Assembly: GCF_022267315.1 (NCBI RefSeq)
Contig: NZ_JAIKLE010000023.1
Location: forward strand, 1 to 64,000
Length of the DNA: 64,000 nucleotides
Origin: Maribellus maritimus
GTDB taxonomy: Bacteria > Bacteroidota > Bacteroidia > Bacteroidales > Prolixibacteraceae
Direction: 5' to 3'
Numbering within the stretch: the first letter of the stretch is position 1; each line of letters begins with the position of its first letter. The notes beneath the pieces were generated by a model, which saw only the letters and a list, made by a program, of their open reading frames with translations, did no database searches and was not told the DNA's origin. This document shows, one piece after another, positions 15,710-24,372 of the stretch. The translations under genes were made by a program, and so were the position numbers.

Positions 15710-16891
15710 TTAATTCTGTGCGATGACTTTATCAAAAGCCTTTTTAATTCTATTCAATCCCTCATGCAAAACGTCTCTCGGACATGCTATATTCATGCGC
15801 ATAAAACCTTCACCTGCATCGCCGTATACTGTTCCTTCGTTCAGCCAAACCTTTCCGTTTTCTATCAGAAGTTCGGTAAGCTTCTCCGATTTAATGTCTA
15901 AAACAGAGGTGTCGATCCATACCAAATAAGTGGCTTCCAGTGGTAAAATCGGGAATTGAGGAAAGTTTTCGGTAAAGAAATCTTTTACCAAAAGGTAGTT
16001 GTCCCGCAAGTAAGCTCTTAAATCATCCAGCCATTTCTCTGAGTCTTCGTGCGTGTAAGCTGCAATCAATCCTTCAACGGCAAACGGACTGATATCGCAT
16101 ACTTCGTTAATATTGATCGCCTTATCCACTTTTTTTCGAATTTCGGGGTCGTATGCAAAAATATTGGCCACCTGCAAGCCGGCTAAGTTGAATGTTTTAC
16201 TGGGGGCGGTGCAGGTTACCGAGTTTTCCAAAAATTGTTGGCCTAACGACGCAAATGGAATGTGAGTATATCCCGGGTGAACCAGATCGCAGTGAATCTC
16301 ATCCGCTACCACAATTACATTATTTCGGAGGCAAATTTCACCTACTTGCTCCAATTCTTCTTTTGTCCAAACACGGCCTGCCGGGTTATGCGGATTGCAT
16401 AAAAGTATCAACTTCGCTTTTGGATCGGACGCTTTTTGTTCCAGATCTTCAAAATCGATGGTATATTTTCCATCTTTACAGATCAGGTCGTTGGAAAAAC
16501 TCTCGCACTTATTATTCCGAATCGACGAGAAAAAACAGTTGTATACCGGCTCCTGCACTATTACTTTATCTCCCGGTTCTGTCAGTGCTAAAATGGTTGC
16601 AGAAATGGCCGGAACTACACCAATTGTATAAATCATCCACTCTTTTTCAACCTTAAAGTTATGTCTGCGTTCAAACCAACGGATTACTGCATTGTAATAA
16701 TCATCTGGCACTTTAGCATAACCAAACACTCCGTGATGGACTCTTTCTGCAAGCGCATCAATTATCGGTTGAGCCGTTTTAAAATCCATGTCAGCCACCC
16801 ACATCGGTAGTACATCACCCTTTTTGTCTGAATCCCATTTGTAAGAGTTGCTTCCTCTGCGTTTTATCTTTTTATCAAAATTGTTTTGCAT
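15710..16891 (-). CDS. MalY/PatB family PLP-dependent C-S beta-lyase/aminotransferase
   Basis: About 393 residues, fold-type I PLP enzyme. Visible landmarks are LPMWVADMDF near the N-terminus, NPHNPAGRVW (about 168-177), the PLP-contact ADEIHCDL (about 199-205) and the Schiff-base lysine in APSKTFNLAGLQ (about 234 counted from the upstream GTG). The family cleaves cystathionine or other C-S bonds, releasing pyruvate, ammonia and a thiol. Some members act as regulators. ATG at 16891 is preferred over GTG at 16897, which overlaps the DUF3737 stop. The pairing with DUF3737 and a MATE pump recurs in other bacteria (from memory). Confidence 0.9.
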   Translation of the reverse strand: MQNNFDKKIKRRGSNSYKWDSDKKGDVLPMWVADMDFKTAQPIIDALAERVHHGVFGYAKVPDDYYNAVIRWFERRHNFKVEKEWMIYTIGVVPAISATILALTEPGDKVIVQEPVYNCFFSSIRNNKCESFSNDLICKDGKYTIDFEDLEQKASDPKAKLILLCNPHNPAGRVWTKEELEQVGEICLRNNVIVVADEIHCDLVHPGYTHIPFASLGQQFLENSVTCTAPSKTFNLAGLQVANIFAYDPEIRKKVDKAININEVCDISPFAVEGLIAAYTHEDSEKWLDDLRAYLRDNYLLVKDFFTENFPQFPILPLEATYLVWIDTSVLDIKSEKLTELLIENGKVWLNEGTVYGDAGEGFMRMNIACPRDVLHEGLNRIKKAFDKVIAQN

Positions 16892-16896
16892 AATCA

Positions 16897-17754
16897 CTAA
16901 ACATTAACTGCTGTTTCAACTATAATTTTGCAGCCACCCGGATTTTTACAGTTTTCATCAAAAATAACCTCACCTATACTTTGTGCTAAAATTTCACCTT
17001 CTGTCGGATTTTTCACACTTGTAATCGGGCTATTTATTTCAGCTTTTAAAGTACTATATTCAAATGCCAAATCAGCATTCTCTTTCATTTCACAGTTCTC
17101 CATAATTAGGTTCTGAGCGTAACACAAAGGTTGTGTTCCACCAATAATAGAATTTACCAGGCGCAGGTTTTTCGAGTGCCATCCCAAATATTCGCCTTCT
17201 ATAACCGAATTGTAAACCGTTACATTCTCGGTATTCCAAAATGCGTCTTTTGAATGAATATGAGAATTGTGAATTTCAACATTTTTGGCATACTGAAAGC
17301 CATAGTTTCCCTGAAGCTCCAGTTCGTTTATATTAATGTTTTTGCTATCCTTAAAGATGTAATCGCCATTTTTCACTTTTACATTTTTAAACCGGATGTT
17401 TTTACACCACCATGTACATTCCTGTGCATCAGTGAGCTCAACGTTTTCAAGGTATAATCCATCAATCTCGCGAAACATTTTAGGGGCTTCTACCCGGGTA
17501 TTCACCATACGAAGGTCTTTGCAATACCAAATGGCAGCACGTCCGCCAGGTGTAAATAATGAATCCTCAATAATGCTGTTTGTATTGTGCCAGAATGGGT
17601 ATTTCCCTCCAAATTTACATGCGGTAGCTTTTATGTTGCTTGCTTCTTTTAGTGCTGATTCTCCAACTCCAATTTCTACCTTTACCAGGTGTAAATCTTT
17701 CTTTGCAAACAGTGGCCGCTCCCCTTCATAAAATTTGTTTTCTATTGTTTCCAT
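16897..17754 (-). CDS. DUF3737 family protein (parallel beta-helix)
   Basis: A 285-residue protein with short repeating units (for example NIRFKNVKVKNGDYIFKDSKN, NVEIHNSHIHSKDAFWNTENV and NLRLVNSIIGGTQPLCYAQNL) that build a right-handed beta-helix. It matches the DUF3737 pattern, including the N-terminal ENKFYEGERPLFAKKDLHL. No signal peptide, so cytoplasmic. It has no established function. It is the first gene of the three-gene leftward operon with MalY/PatB and MATE, and regulon site D lies 66-100 bp before its start. Confidence 0.88.
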   Translation of the reverse strand: METIENKFYEGERPLFAKKDLHLVKVEIGVGESALKEASNIKATACKFGGKYPFWHNTNSIIEDSLFTPGGRAAIWYCKDLRMVNTRVEAPKMFREIDGLYLENVELTDAQECTWWCKNIRFKNVKVKNGDYIFKDSKNININELELQGNYGFQYAKNVEIHNSHIHSKDAFWNTENVTVYNSVIEGEYLGWHSKNLRLVNSIIGGTQPLCYAQNLIMENCEMKENADLAFEYSTLKAEINSPITSVKNPTEGEILAQSIGEVIFDENCKNPGGCKIIVETAVNV

Positions 17755-17789
17755 ATTTCTATAATTGTTTTCATCGAAATTTATGGATA

Positions 17790-17854
17790 CAAAAATCGGG
17801 GTTACAATTTTAATAGGATGACCACTATTCCGGTATTAGCTACCAATATTACGG
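17790..17854 (-). promoter_or_regulatory. Regulon site D with -7 element (upstream of DUF3737/MalY/MATE operon)
   Basis: Direct repeat GACCACTATTCCGG (17820-17833) and TACCAATATTACGG (17841-17854), period 21 bp. On the minus strand GATTTTTG (17790-17797) is a near-match to TAnnTTTG and ends 23 bp from the first unit. No -33 TTTG is present. Confidence 0.75.
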
Positions 17855-17923
17855 AAACGAAACGCGACTTCGCAGAAAAATTTTGCTCCCGGTGAATAAA
17901 TAGCTCCACTACTCTTTTTTGTG

Positions 17924-18862
17924 CTATTTACTGATTAACATTTTCTTTTTAAACCTGATTCTGATTAGCGTTACGCTCACAAGAATAAGAACCAGGCCTG
18001 CAATTTGTATCCTGGTTACTAATTCGTTTCCCAAAGAAACACCGATAATTATTGCGATTACCGGATTAACATAGGCATGTGTAGCTACCTCAGCAGCCGG
18101 ACGAATTTTTAACAACCATATATAGGCTGTATAAGCGAGAATGGAACCAAAAAATATCAAGTACAGAAGCGATGCCCACGACGATATAGAATTATCGCCG
18201 ACATCTGCCTTTTTTATATCACCGGTGGCGAAGGAGAAAATCCAAAACATGGCAGATGCAAATAACATTTGCCAGGCAGAGCCTGCAAAGGAATTATCTG
18301 TGGCTTCGCGCACCGAAAAATATTTAGTATAAAGCGTACCCAAAGCCCATGATATACAGCCGAATATCAAAATATAAATTCCCGTATTATGAATATCCTC
18401 GATTTCTTCGCTCAAATATTGTTCAAGATACAACATTAAAACCCCCAGAAATCCAATTATAATACCCGCCAGTGTAAAGGGATTTCGAAAGTTCTTTTTC
18501 CACATCGGAAAATCCAGCAACAAAATCCAGATGGTAATAGATGAAGCAATGATGGCTACGAGGCTACTGGTTACATATCTCTGTGCCAACATGATAACAG
18601 CCATGTCGATAAAAAGAAGAATTAAGCCACTTACTGCAGACCTTTTTATCAGCGTCTGGTTAAATACATCGTCGCCTCTGAAATAACACCATGTAAGCAA
18701 TATTAAACCTGCTGCCGAAAAGCGGATAGCACCAAGCAAAAAGGGAGGAATCTCTTTCATTACATAACCAATAAAATAATAAGTGGACCCCCAAACCACA
18801 TAAATAAGAAAATAGGCAATTATTATTTGAATTGAGTTTCTATTCCGGATCGGATTTTTCAT
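17924..18862 (-). CDS. EamA/DMT-family transporter
   Basis: A 312-residue inner-membrane protein with about ten membrane segments and two EamA domains (about 12-145 and 165-300). It starts with IIIAYFLIYVVWGSTYYFIGY, typical of the RhaT/EamA-like exporters, and ends with a KKK-rich cytoplasmic tail. It differs clearly from the DMT protein at 6130-7098. Its substrate is unknown. It stands alone on the minus strand with no regulon repeat upstream. The 63-codon open frame just upstream (18867-19058) looks non-coding. Confidence 0.85.
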   Translation of the reverse strand: MKNPIRNRNSIQIIIAYFLIYVVWGSTYYFIGYVMKEIPPFLLGAIRFSAAGLILLTWCYFRGDDVFNQTLIKRSAVSGLILLFIDMAVIMLAQRYVTSSLVAIIASSITIWILLLDFPMWKKNFRNPFTLAGIIIGFLGVLMLYLEQYLSEEIEDIHNTGIYILIFGCISWALGTLYTKYFSVREATDNSFAGSAWQMLFASAMFWIFSFATGDIKKADVGDNSISSWASLLYLIFFGSILAYTAYIWLLKIRPAAEVATHAYVNPVIAIIIGVSLGNELVTRIQIAGLVLILVSVTLIRIRFKKKMLISK

Positions 18863-19473
18863 TTTCCTATAGCTTGATTATTTGGAAGCGGTCAATCAGA
18901 ACCGGTCCCAGGCTGACAATATTATCTTGTAAAAATATTTGCCTTAAATTAGCAGATTCATACTGCAAGAAGAGGAGAACTGGCGCCACTGAGATTCGTA
19001 CTTGTTCTCTTTCAAAAAGATTGTCTTCCGATATTCGCCGTAAGTATTTTGTTCTCATTAATTATATGAGACAATAGTGTCTTAAATAGGTTTAATAAAA
19101 GAATCAAATTCTGACAGTAATTTACGATATTATGAATTCAGAATCTACCTGACATGAAAATTACCAAAACAAACAAGATATATTTATGAGGTTGACTCTG
19201 TACATAAAACTCACTCTGATGATAAACGGATCTTTTAGAACAAAAAGGTGGCTTGTAATAAGTTTATCTCTTCTTTTTTTGTATTTACTTAATACGAGAA
19301 AATATACCGTTGTGAACAATAAGGCTAAATAAATTAAGCCGGAAACTTAAGTCATGTATAAACTGTTATGATATGAACCTGACTTATGTTAACATTAAAT
19401 AAATATTACAACACACTAATTATCAATGCATTTAAACAGCATTATTAAATAATTGAAATAAAAATAAAATATA
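18863..19473. other. Long intergenic region before marR
   Basis: About 610 bp of AT-rich sequence between divergent transcripts. It holds a 7-bp inverted repeat TAAGTCA (19348-19354) / TGACTTA (19380-19386) of unknown role. Overlapping short open frames on both strands at 18832-19077 have no recognisable domain or start signal. I found no RNA gene. Confidence 0.5.
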
Positions 19474-19510
19474 GTTGACTTTTGCAACCATTTCATTTTA
19501 TTTTTGCAAC
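19474..19510 (+). promoter_or_regulatory. marR-RND operon promoter with MarR operator candidate
   Basis: TTG (19475-19477), 21 bp, then TATTTTTG (19499-19506), an exact TAnnTTTG. TTTTGCAAC occurs twice (19480-19488 and 19502-19510, 22 bp apart), and GTTG at 19474 forms a dyad with the first CAAC. The operators overlap both promoter elements, which fits autorepression by the MarR protein. Confidence 0.65.
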
Positions 19511-19529
19511 TCGAAAAAAATAAAAAGTT

Positions 19530-19973
19530 ATGTATTCAAATAAACCGTTGACATACTTGCTTGGCCAGACCATGAAATTGGTCAAATTTAAGTTGTTATC
19601 AAAGTTTAAGGAAAACAATGTCGACTTAAACATGGAACAATTTACTGTACTGATTTATTTAAACCAAAATGATACACTAACTCAACAAGATTTGGCCAAC
19701 CATTTTATGCGCGACAAGTCGATTGTTTTACGCCAGGTAAACACCCTGATAAACCTGGAATTATTAGTACGAAAAGAAAATAAAAATGATAAACGCAAAA
19801 AAAATCTAAAGTTGACAGAGAAAGGAAAAGCGCTGCTGCAATTCTCACAAAAAGTTTCCAGAGAAGTTTCATCAGAGCTTTTAAAAGGTGTAACTGACGA
19901 GGAATTACTGCATTTTGAAAACGTAATTTCAAAGATCCAAATGAACACAGGATTTAAGGAATGTGTTTCATGA
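19530..19973 (+). CDS. MarR family transcriptional regulator
   Basis: A 147-residue winged-helix protein. The helix-turn-helix is LTQQDLANHFMRDKSIVLRQVNTLINLELLVR (about 50-81), and the wing is KNDKRKKNLKLTEKG. It starts a plus-strand operon, with the RND pump adaptor only 32 bp downstream. MarR repressors in this position usually shut off the pump until an amphipathic compound binds. A likely operator with repeated TTTTGCAAC lies over its promoter, so it probably regulates itself and the pump. Confidence 0.92.
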   Translation: MYSNKPLTYLLGQTMKLVKFKLLSKFKENNVDLNMEQFTVLIYLNQNDTLTQQDLANHFMRDKSIVLRQVNTLINLELLVRKENKNDKRKKNLKLTEKGKALLQFSQKVSREVSSELLKGVTDEELLHFENVISKIQMNTGFKECVS

Positions 19974-20005
19974 CAATTGAACAATTTAAAAACTATAAAT
20001 AAAGC

Positions 20006-21181
20006 ATGAAAACAATTAGACAATTCACAAACGTGGCGCTTATTGCCATACCATTTATCTTTCTTTCCTGCTCGAAAAAGCAGCAAGAAAATAGTCAAAC
20101 AGCAAGCCAAATCAGAGAGTATCTTGTACAGGAAGTTACTCCGAGAGACATTACGCTTTACCAGGAATTTCCCGCCACACTAGAAGGCGAACAAACTGTT
20201 GAAATTCGTCCAAGAGTAGCCGGTTATATCGAAAAAATTTTGGTTGATGAAGGCGACTATGTAAAAAAAGGTCAAATCCTTTTTCAATTAAATGCCAATG
20301 ATATCCGTGCACAAGTTCGATCAGCTGAAGCCCAGGTAAAAGTAGCAGAATCGCAGGTAGCCACTGCCCAAATCAACCTTGAAAAAACAGAGCCGCTGGT
20401 AGCGAAAAATATTGTAAGCGAATTTCAGTTGCAATCCAATAAAACAGCCTTACAATCTGCAAACGCTCAACTGGCACAGGCGAAAGCAAATTTAGCAAAT
20501 GCAAAAGCCAACCTCGAATATACGTTAATTACCAGTCCTACAGACGGAATAATCGGGACTTTCCCTTACCGGGTTGGAAGTTTGGTTAACAGTTCAATTA
20601 CATCGCCGTTGACGACTGTTTCAAATACTTCAAATATGCGAGCCTATTTTTCAATAAACGAAAAAGTATTTTTACAGATGACTAAAAGTCTGGAAGGAAG
20701 CACAACACGCGAGAAACTGGCAAAATTACCTGAAGTTGACCTCATTTTACCCGATCAGTCGATACACAGCGATAAAGGCAAAATTGAAATTGCCAGTGGA
20801 ATCGTTGATCCGCAAACCGGCGCTATAAATATGCGTGCATCATTCCCTAATGCGGAGGGCGACTTACGCTCTGGTGGAAGCGGAAACATCCGTTTACCTG
20901 AATACCGCAAAAATGTTTTATTGGTTCCGCAACCTGCCAGTTACGAAATCCAGGGAAAGCATTTTGTTTATGTTGCCAACAGCGAAAACAAAATTGTAAA
21001 CACAGAGATCCAGGTAATTGCGGGAGACTTGAAAGACGTTTTTGTTGTTACTTCAGGCCTCAAATCCGGCGATAGAATTGTAATAGAAGGAATTACTTCG
21101 CTCCGCGACGGCATGGAGATTAAACCCAAATTAGCGGGGCAGCAAGCTCTGGCACAAAATAGTCAACCTTCAAATAATTAA
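20006..21181 (+). CDS. RND efflux pump periplasmic adaptor (membrane fusion) lipoprotein
   Basis: 391 residues of the AcrA/MexA type. The signal peptide ends in FIFLSC with lipid-attachment Cys22. The barrel-sandwich/lipoyl halves are at about 60-100 (VEIRPRVAGYIEKILVDEGDYV) and 175-200 (TSPTDGIIGTFPYRVGSLV), joined by a coiled-coil hairpin (about 100-170, with repeated QVKVAESQVA and QLAQAKANLANAKANLEY). A beta-barrel and a membrane-proximal domain follow. It links the inner-membrane permease to the outer-membrane channel. Spacing to the next gene is 19 bp. Confidence 0.95.
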   Translation: MKTIRQFTNVALIAIPFIFLSCSKKQQENSQTASQIREYLVQEVTPRDITLYQEFPATLEGEQTVEIRPRVAGYIEKILVDEGDYVKKGQILFQLNANDIRAQVRSAEAQVKVAESQVATAQINLEKTEPLVAKNIVSEFQLQSNKTALQSANAQLAQAKANLANAKANLEYTLITSPTDGIIGTFPYRVGSLVNSSITSPLTTVSNTSNMRAYFSINEKVFLQMTKSLEGSTTREKLAKLPEVDLILPDQSIHSDKGKIEIASGIVDPQTGAINMRASFPNAEGDLRSGGSGNIRLPEYRKNVLLVPQPASYEIQGKHFVYVANSENKIVNTEIQVIAGDLKDVFVVTSGLKSGDRIVIEGITSLRDGMEIKPKLAGQQALAQNSQPSNN

Positions 21182-21200
21182 TAATCCAGAACCCAAAAGT

Positions 21201-24200
21201 ATGTTTAGGAGATTTATAGAAAGGCCGGTTTTATCAACGGTCATTTCAATCATATTGGTTATTCTCGGAATACTGGGAATTACCACTTTACCCATCGAGC
21301 AATACCCTGATATTGCTCCGCCAACGATACGAGTATCGGCAAATTACACAGGAGCCGATGCACAAACAGTTCTCAACAGTGTTGTTATTCCACTTGAAGA
21401 ACAGATTAACGGTGTTGAAGATATGATTTATATGAGTTCAACAGCAAGTAACAACGGTTCCGCAACCATTCAGGTTTACTTTAAACAAGGCACAGATCCA
21501 GATATGGCAGCGGTTAATGTTCAGAACAGAGTGGCGCGCGCAAATGCACTTTTACCCGCCGAAGTTACACGCGCCGGGGTTCTTACTGCCAAGCGTCAGA
21601 ATAACATGTTAATGGTATTTTCACTTTACAGTAAAGACGGAAGATACGACGAAACATTCTTGCAGAACTATTCAAAAATTAATTTACTGCCACAAGTGCA
21701 GCGTATTAATGGAGTAGGTGAAGCGATGGTGTTTGGAAGGAAAGATTATTCGATGCGTATATGGTTAAAGCCAGACATCATGTCGAACTATAACTTAATT
21801 CCTGCCGATGTAATTGCCGCATTGAATACACAAAATCTTGAGGCTGCTCCCGGACGTTTTGGCAGCGAAAACAACCAAAGTTTTGAATATGTTATCCGTT
21901 ATCGCGGAAAACTTACTCAACCTGAAGAGTTCGAAAATATTGTTATTAAATCCGACGAAGACGGGAATATCTTAAGACTTGGAGATATCGCTCGTGTGGA
22001 ACTGGGATCGCTTGATAACACAGCAATTACAGAAACTCAGGGACAACCGGGTATTAGTATGGCTATATTCCAATCTGCTGGTTCAAATGCAAGAGAAGTG
22101 ATTCTTGAAGTAGAAAATACACTGGAAGAAGCTTCCAAATCCTTTCCCCCGGGAGTCGACTATCTAGAATTAATGAATACCAACGAATTCCTCGATGCAT
22201 CCATAGAAAAAGTATTACACACTTTGCTTGAGGCTTTTATTCTCGTATTCATTGTTGTATTCGTATTTCTGCAGAATTTCAGGGCAACACTTATCCCGGC
22301 TATTGCCGTTCCGGTTTCCATTATCGGAACTTTCTTTTTTCTGAATTTATTTGGATTTACCATTAACCTGCTCACACTTTTTGCAATGGTTCTGGCTATC
22401 GGAATTGTGGTGGATGATGCCATTGTTGTGGTTGAAGCGGTCCACGCCAAGCTCGATTCGGGCGCAAAAAATGCCAAATCAGCGGCCATTTCTGCCATGA
22501 ATGAAATCTCATCTGCGATTGTGTCCATTACGCTTGTAATGGCCGCAGTATTTATCCCGGTAACTTTTATAACCGGAACGACCGGAGTATTTTACAAACA
22601 ATTTGGAATCACGCTTACCGTAGCAATTGTACTCTCTGCTGTTAATGCACTTACATTAAGCCCTGCATTATGTGCAATATTTCTGAAGCCACACAACGAA
22701 GAAGTGAAAAGCCAAAAAGGCATTATGAAACGTTTTTACACAGCTTTTAACACGGCTTTTGAAACCATGACCGGGAAATACAAAAAAATTACCCATTTTT
22801 TCATCAGCAAACGGTTATTGGCCGGAACAATGATTATAATTTTTGTTGCTTTACTGGCCTACCTTATGAAAACAACCTCTACTGGTTTTGTTCCCTCAGA
22901 AGATACCGGCCGAATGTTTGTAGATATAGCCATGCCTCCCGCTTCATCCGCAGAAAGAACTGCCGAGGTTACCCAACAAGTCGATGCAATATTGGCAACT
23001 GTACCTGAAATTAATGCTCGAACAGCGATTACAGGTTTCTCTTTTATGGGAGGACAAGGCTCACCTTATGCGATGGTAATTGCCGGTCTTAAACCATTTG
23101 ACGAAAGAAAAAAGGAAGGGCAAGACTTAAACAGTATTGTACAAAAGCTTTACATGCTCACTTCGCAAATCAAAGGCGCACGTATTATTATTTTTTCACC
23201 ACCTATGGTTCCTGGTTTTAGTGTTACCGGCGGTTTTGAACTACAGTTGGAAGACAAAACCGGTGGTAACGTTCAAGACTTTGAAAAAGTAGCCAACAAT
23301 TTCCTCGGCGCTTTAAATCAACGCCCGGAAATACAATATGCCCGGACAGCGTTTAACACTGGTTTTCCTCAATATCGTATTGACGTGGACGCGGCAAGAT
23401 GTATGCGTTCAGGATTGGAGGTAAGCACTGTTCTTTCTGTTATGCAAGGGTATATCGGTGGATATTATGCCTCTGATTTTAACCGTTTTGGTAAACAATA
23501 CCGTGTAATGGTGCAGTCTGAAGCACAATATCGTGGAAATCCGGAAGATTTAAACAACATCAAAGTCCGCACATCCAATGGAGAAATGGCTCCAATTTCT
23601 GAATTCATAACACTTACAAGGGTTTATGGCCCAGAAACAATTAACCGTTTTAATATGTACACTGCCATTACGGTGAACGGGAACCCAAATCCGGGCTTTA
23701 GTTCAGGAGACGCGATTGATGCCGTGCGGGAAGTAGCAACAGAGCTTTTGCCAACCGGCTATGCTTACGAATTCTCAGGACTTACTCGTGAGGAAATTAA
23801 TTCAGGAAACCAAACAATGATAATATTTATCTTGAGTTTGATTTTTGTGTACTTCCTTTTGGCTGCTCAGTACGAAAGTTATATTCTGCCGTTGTCGATT
23901 CTTATATCACTGCCAATCGGTATTGCAGGTTCATTTATTTTCGCGCGTATTTTGGGTGTCGACAACAATATCTATCTGCAAATATCTTTAGTAATGTTAA
24001 TCGGTCTTCTGGCTAAGAACGCTATTCTAATCGTGGAGTTCGCCCGCCAGCGAAGAGAATCCGGTATGTCGATTATTGAGGCAGCGGTAGAGGGTGCCAC
24101 TGCCCGACTTCGACCAATTCTGATGACCTCTTTTGCATTTATCGTTGGTTTAATTCCACTGGTTATCGGTACCGGTGTTGGAGCTAATGGCAACCGTTCC

Positions 24201-24353
24201 ATCGGAACAGGAGCAGTTGGTGGTATGCTTATCGGTACGTTGATTGGAATTTTGGTTATTCCTGCCATGTTTGTAGTTTTCCAGATTCTGGAAGAGAAAG
24301 TGAGAAAACCAAAGGAGATTGAAGATATATCAGAAATGAACAGTTTGGGTTAA
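21201..24353 (+). CDS. RND multidrug efflux permease (AcrB/HAE1 family)
   Basis: A full-length 1050-residue inner-membrane RND transporter. It opens MFRRFIERPVLSTVISIILV, with twelve membrane helices in two halves and two large periplasmic loops. The proton-relay acidic pair is Asp405-Asp406 in GIVVDDAIVVVEA, and the second-half relay Lys lies in LIGLLAKNAILIVEFA. It exports hydrophobic and amphipathic compounds with proton influx as a trimer. The genes order as marR-adaptor-permease-outer membrane factor, a complete tripartite system. Typical substrates include detergents, bile salts, dyes and antibiotics, but specificity cannot be read here. Confidence 0.97.
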   Translation: MFRRFIERPVLSTVISIILVILGILGITTLPIEQYPDIAPPTIRVSANYTGADAQTVLNSVVIPLEEQINGVEDMIYMSSTASNNGSATIQVYFKQGTDPDMAAVNVQNRVARANALLPAEVTRAGVLTAKRQNNMLMVFSLYSKDGRYDETFLQNYSKINLLPQVQRINGVGEAMVFGRKDYSMRIWLKPDIMSNYNLIPADVIAALNTQNLEAAPGRFGSENNQSFEYVIRYRGKLTQPEEFENIVIKSDEDGNILRLGDIARVELGSLDNTAITETQGQPGISMAIFQSAGSNAREVILEVENTLEEASKSFPPGVDYLELMNTNEFLDASIEKVLHTLLEAFILVFIVVFVFLQNFRATLIPAIAVPVSIIGTFFFLNLFGFTINLLTLFAMVLAIGIVVDDAIVVVEAVHAKLDSGAKNAKSAAISAMNEISSAIVSITLVMAAVFIPVTFITGTTGVFYKQFGITLTVAIVLSAVNALTLSPALCAIFLKPHNEEVKSQKGIMKRFYTAFNTAFETMTGKYKKITHFFISKRLLAGTMIIIFVALLAYLMKTTSTGFVPSEDTGRMFVDIAMPPASSAERTAEVTQQVDAILATVPEINARTAITGFSFMGGQGSPYAMVIAGLKPFDERKKEGQDLNSIVQKLYMLTSQIKGARIIIFSPPMVPGFSVTGGFELQLEDKTGGNVQDFEKVANNFLGALNQRPEIQYARTAFNTGFPQYRIDVDAARCMRSGLEVSTVLSVMQGYIGGYYASDFNRFGKQYRVMVQSEAQYRGNPEDLNNIKVRTSNGEMAPISEFITLTRVYGPETINRFNMYTAITVNGNPNPGFSSGDAIDAVREVATELLPTGYAYEFSGLTREEINSGNQTMIIFILSLIFVYFLLAAQYESYILPLSILISLPIGIAGSFIFARILGVDNNIYLQISLVMLIGLLAKNAILIVEFARQRRESGMSIIEAAVEGATARLRPILMTSFAFIVGLIPLVIGTGVGANGNRSIGTGAVGGMLIGTLIGILVIPAMFVVFQILEEKVRKPKEIEDISEMNSLG

Positions 24354-24372
24354 GTCCTTAAAAAAAGAAAAG

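Noticed and set aside
18867-19058. 63-codon open frame directly upstream of the DMT gene, and an overlapping plus-strand frame
   Set aside because: No recognisable domain, no start signal, and the two strands overlap; more likely chance in an AT-rich gap.
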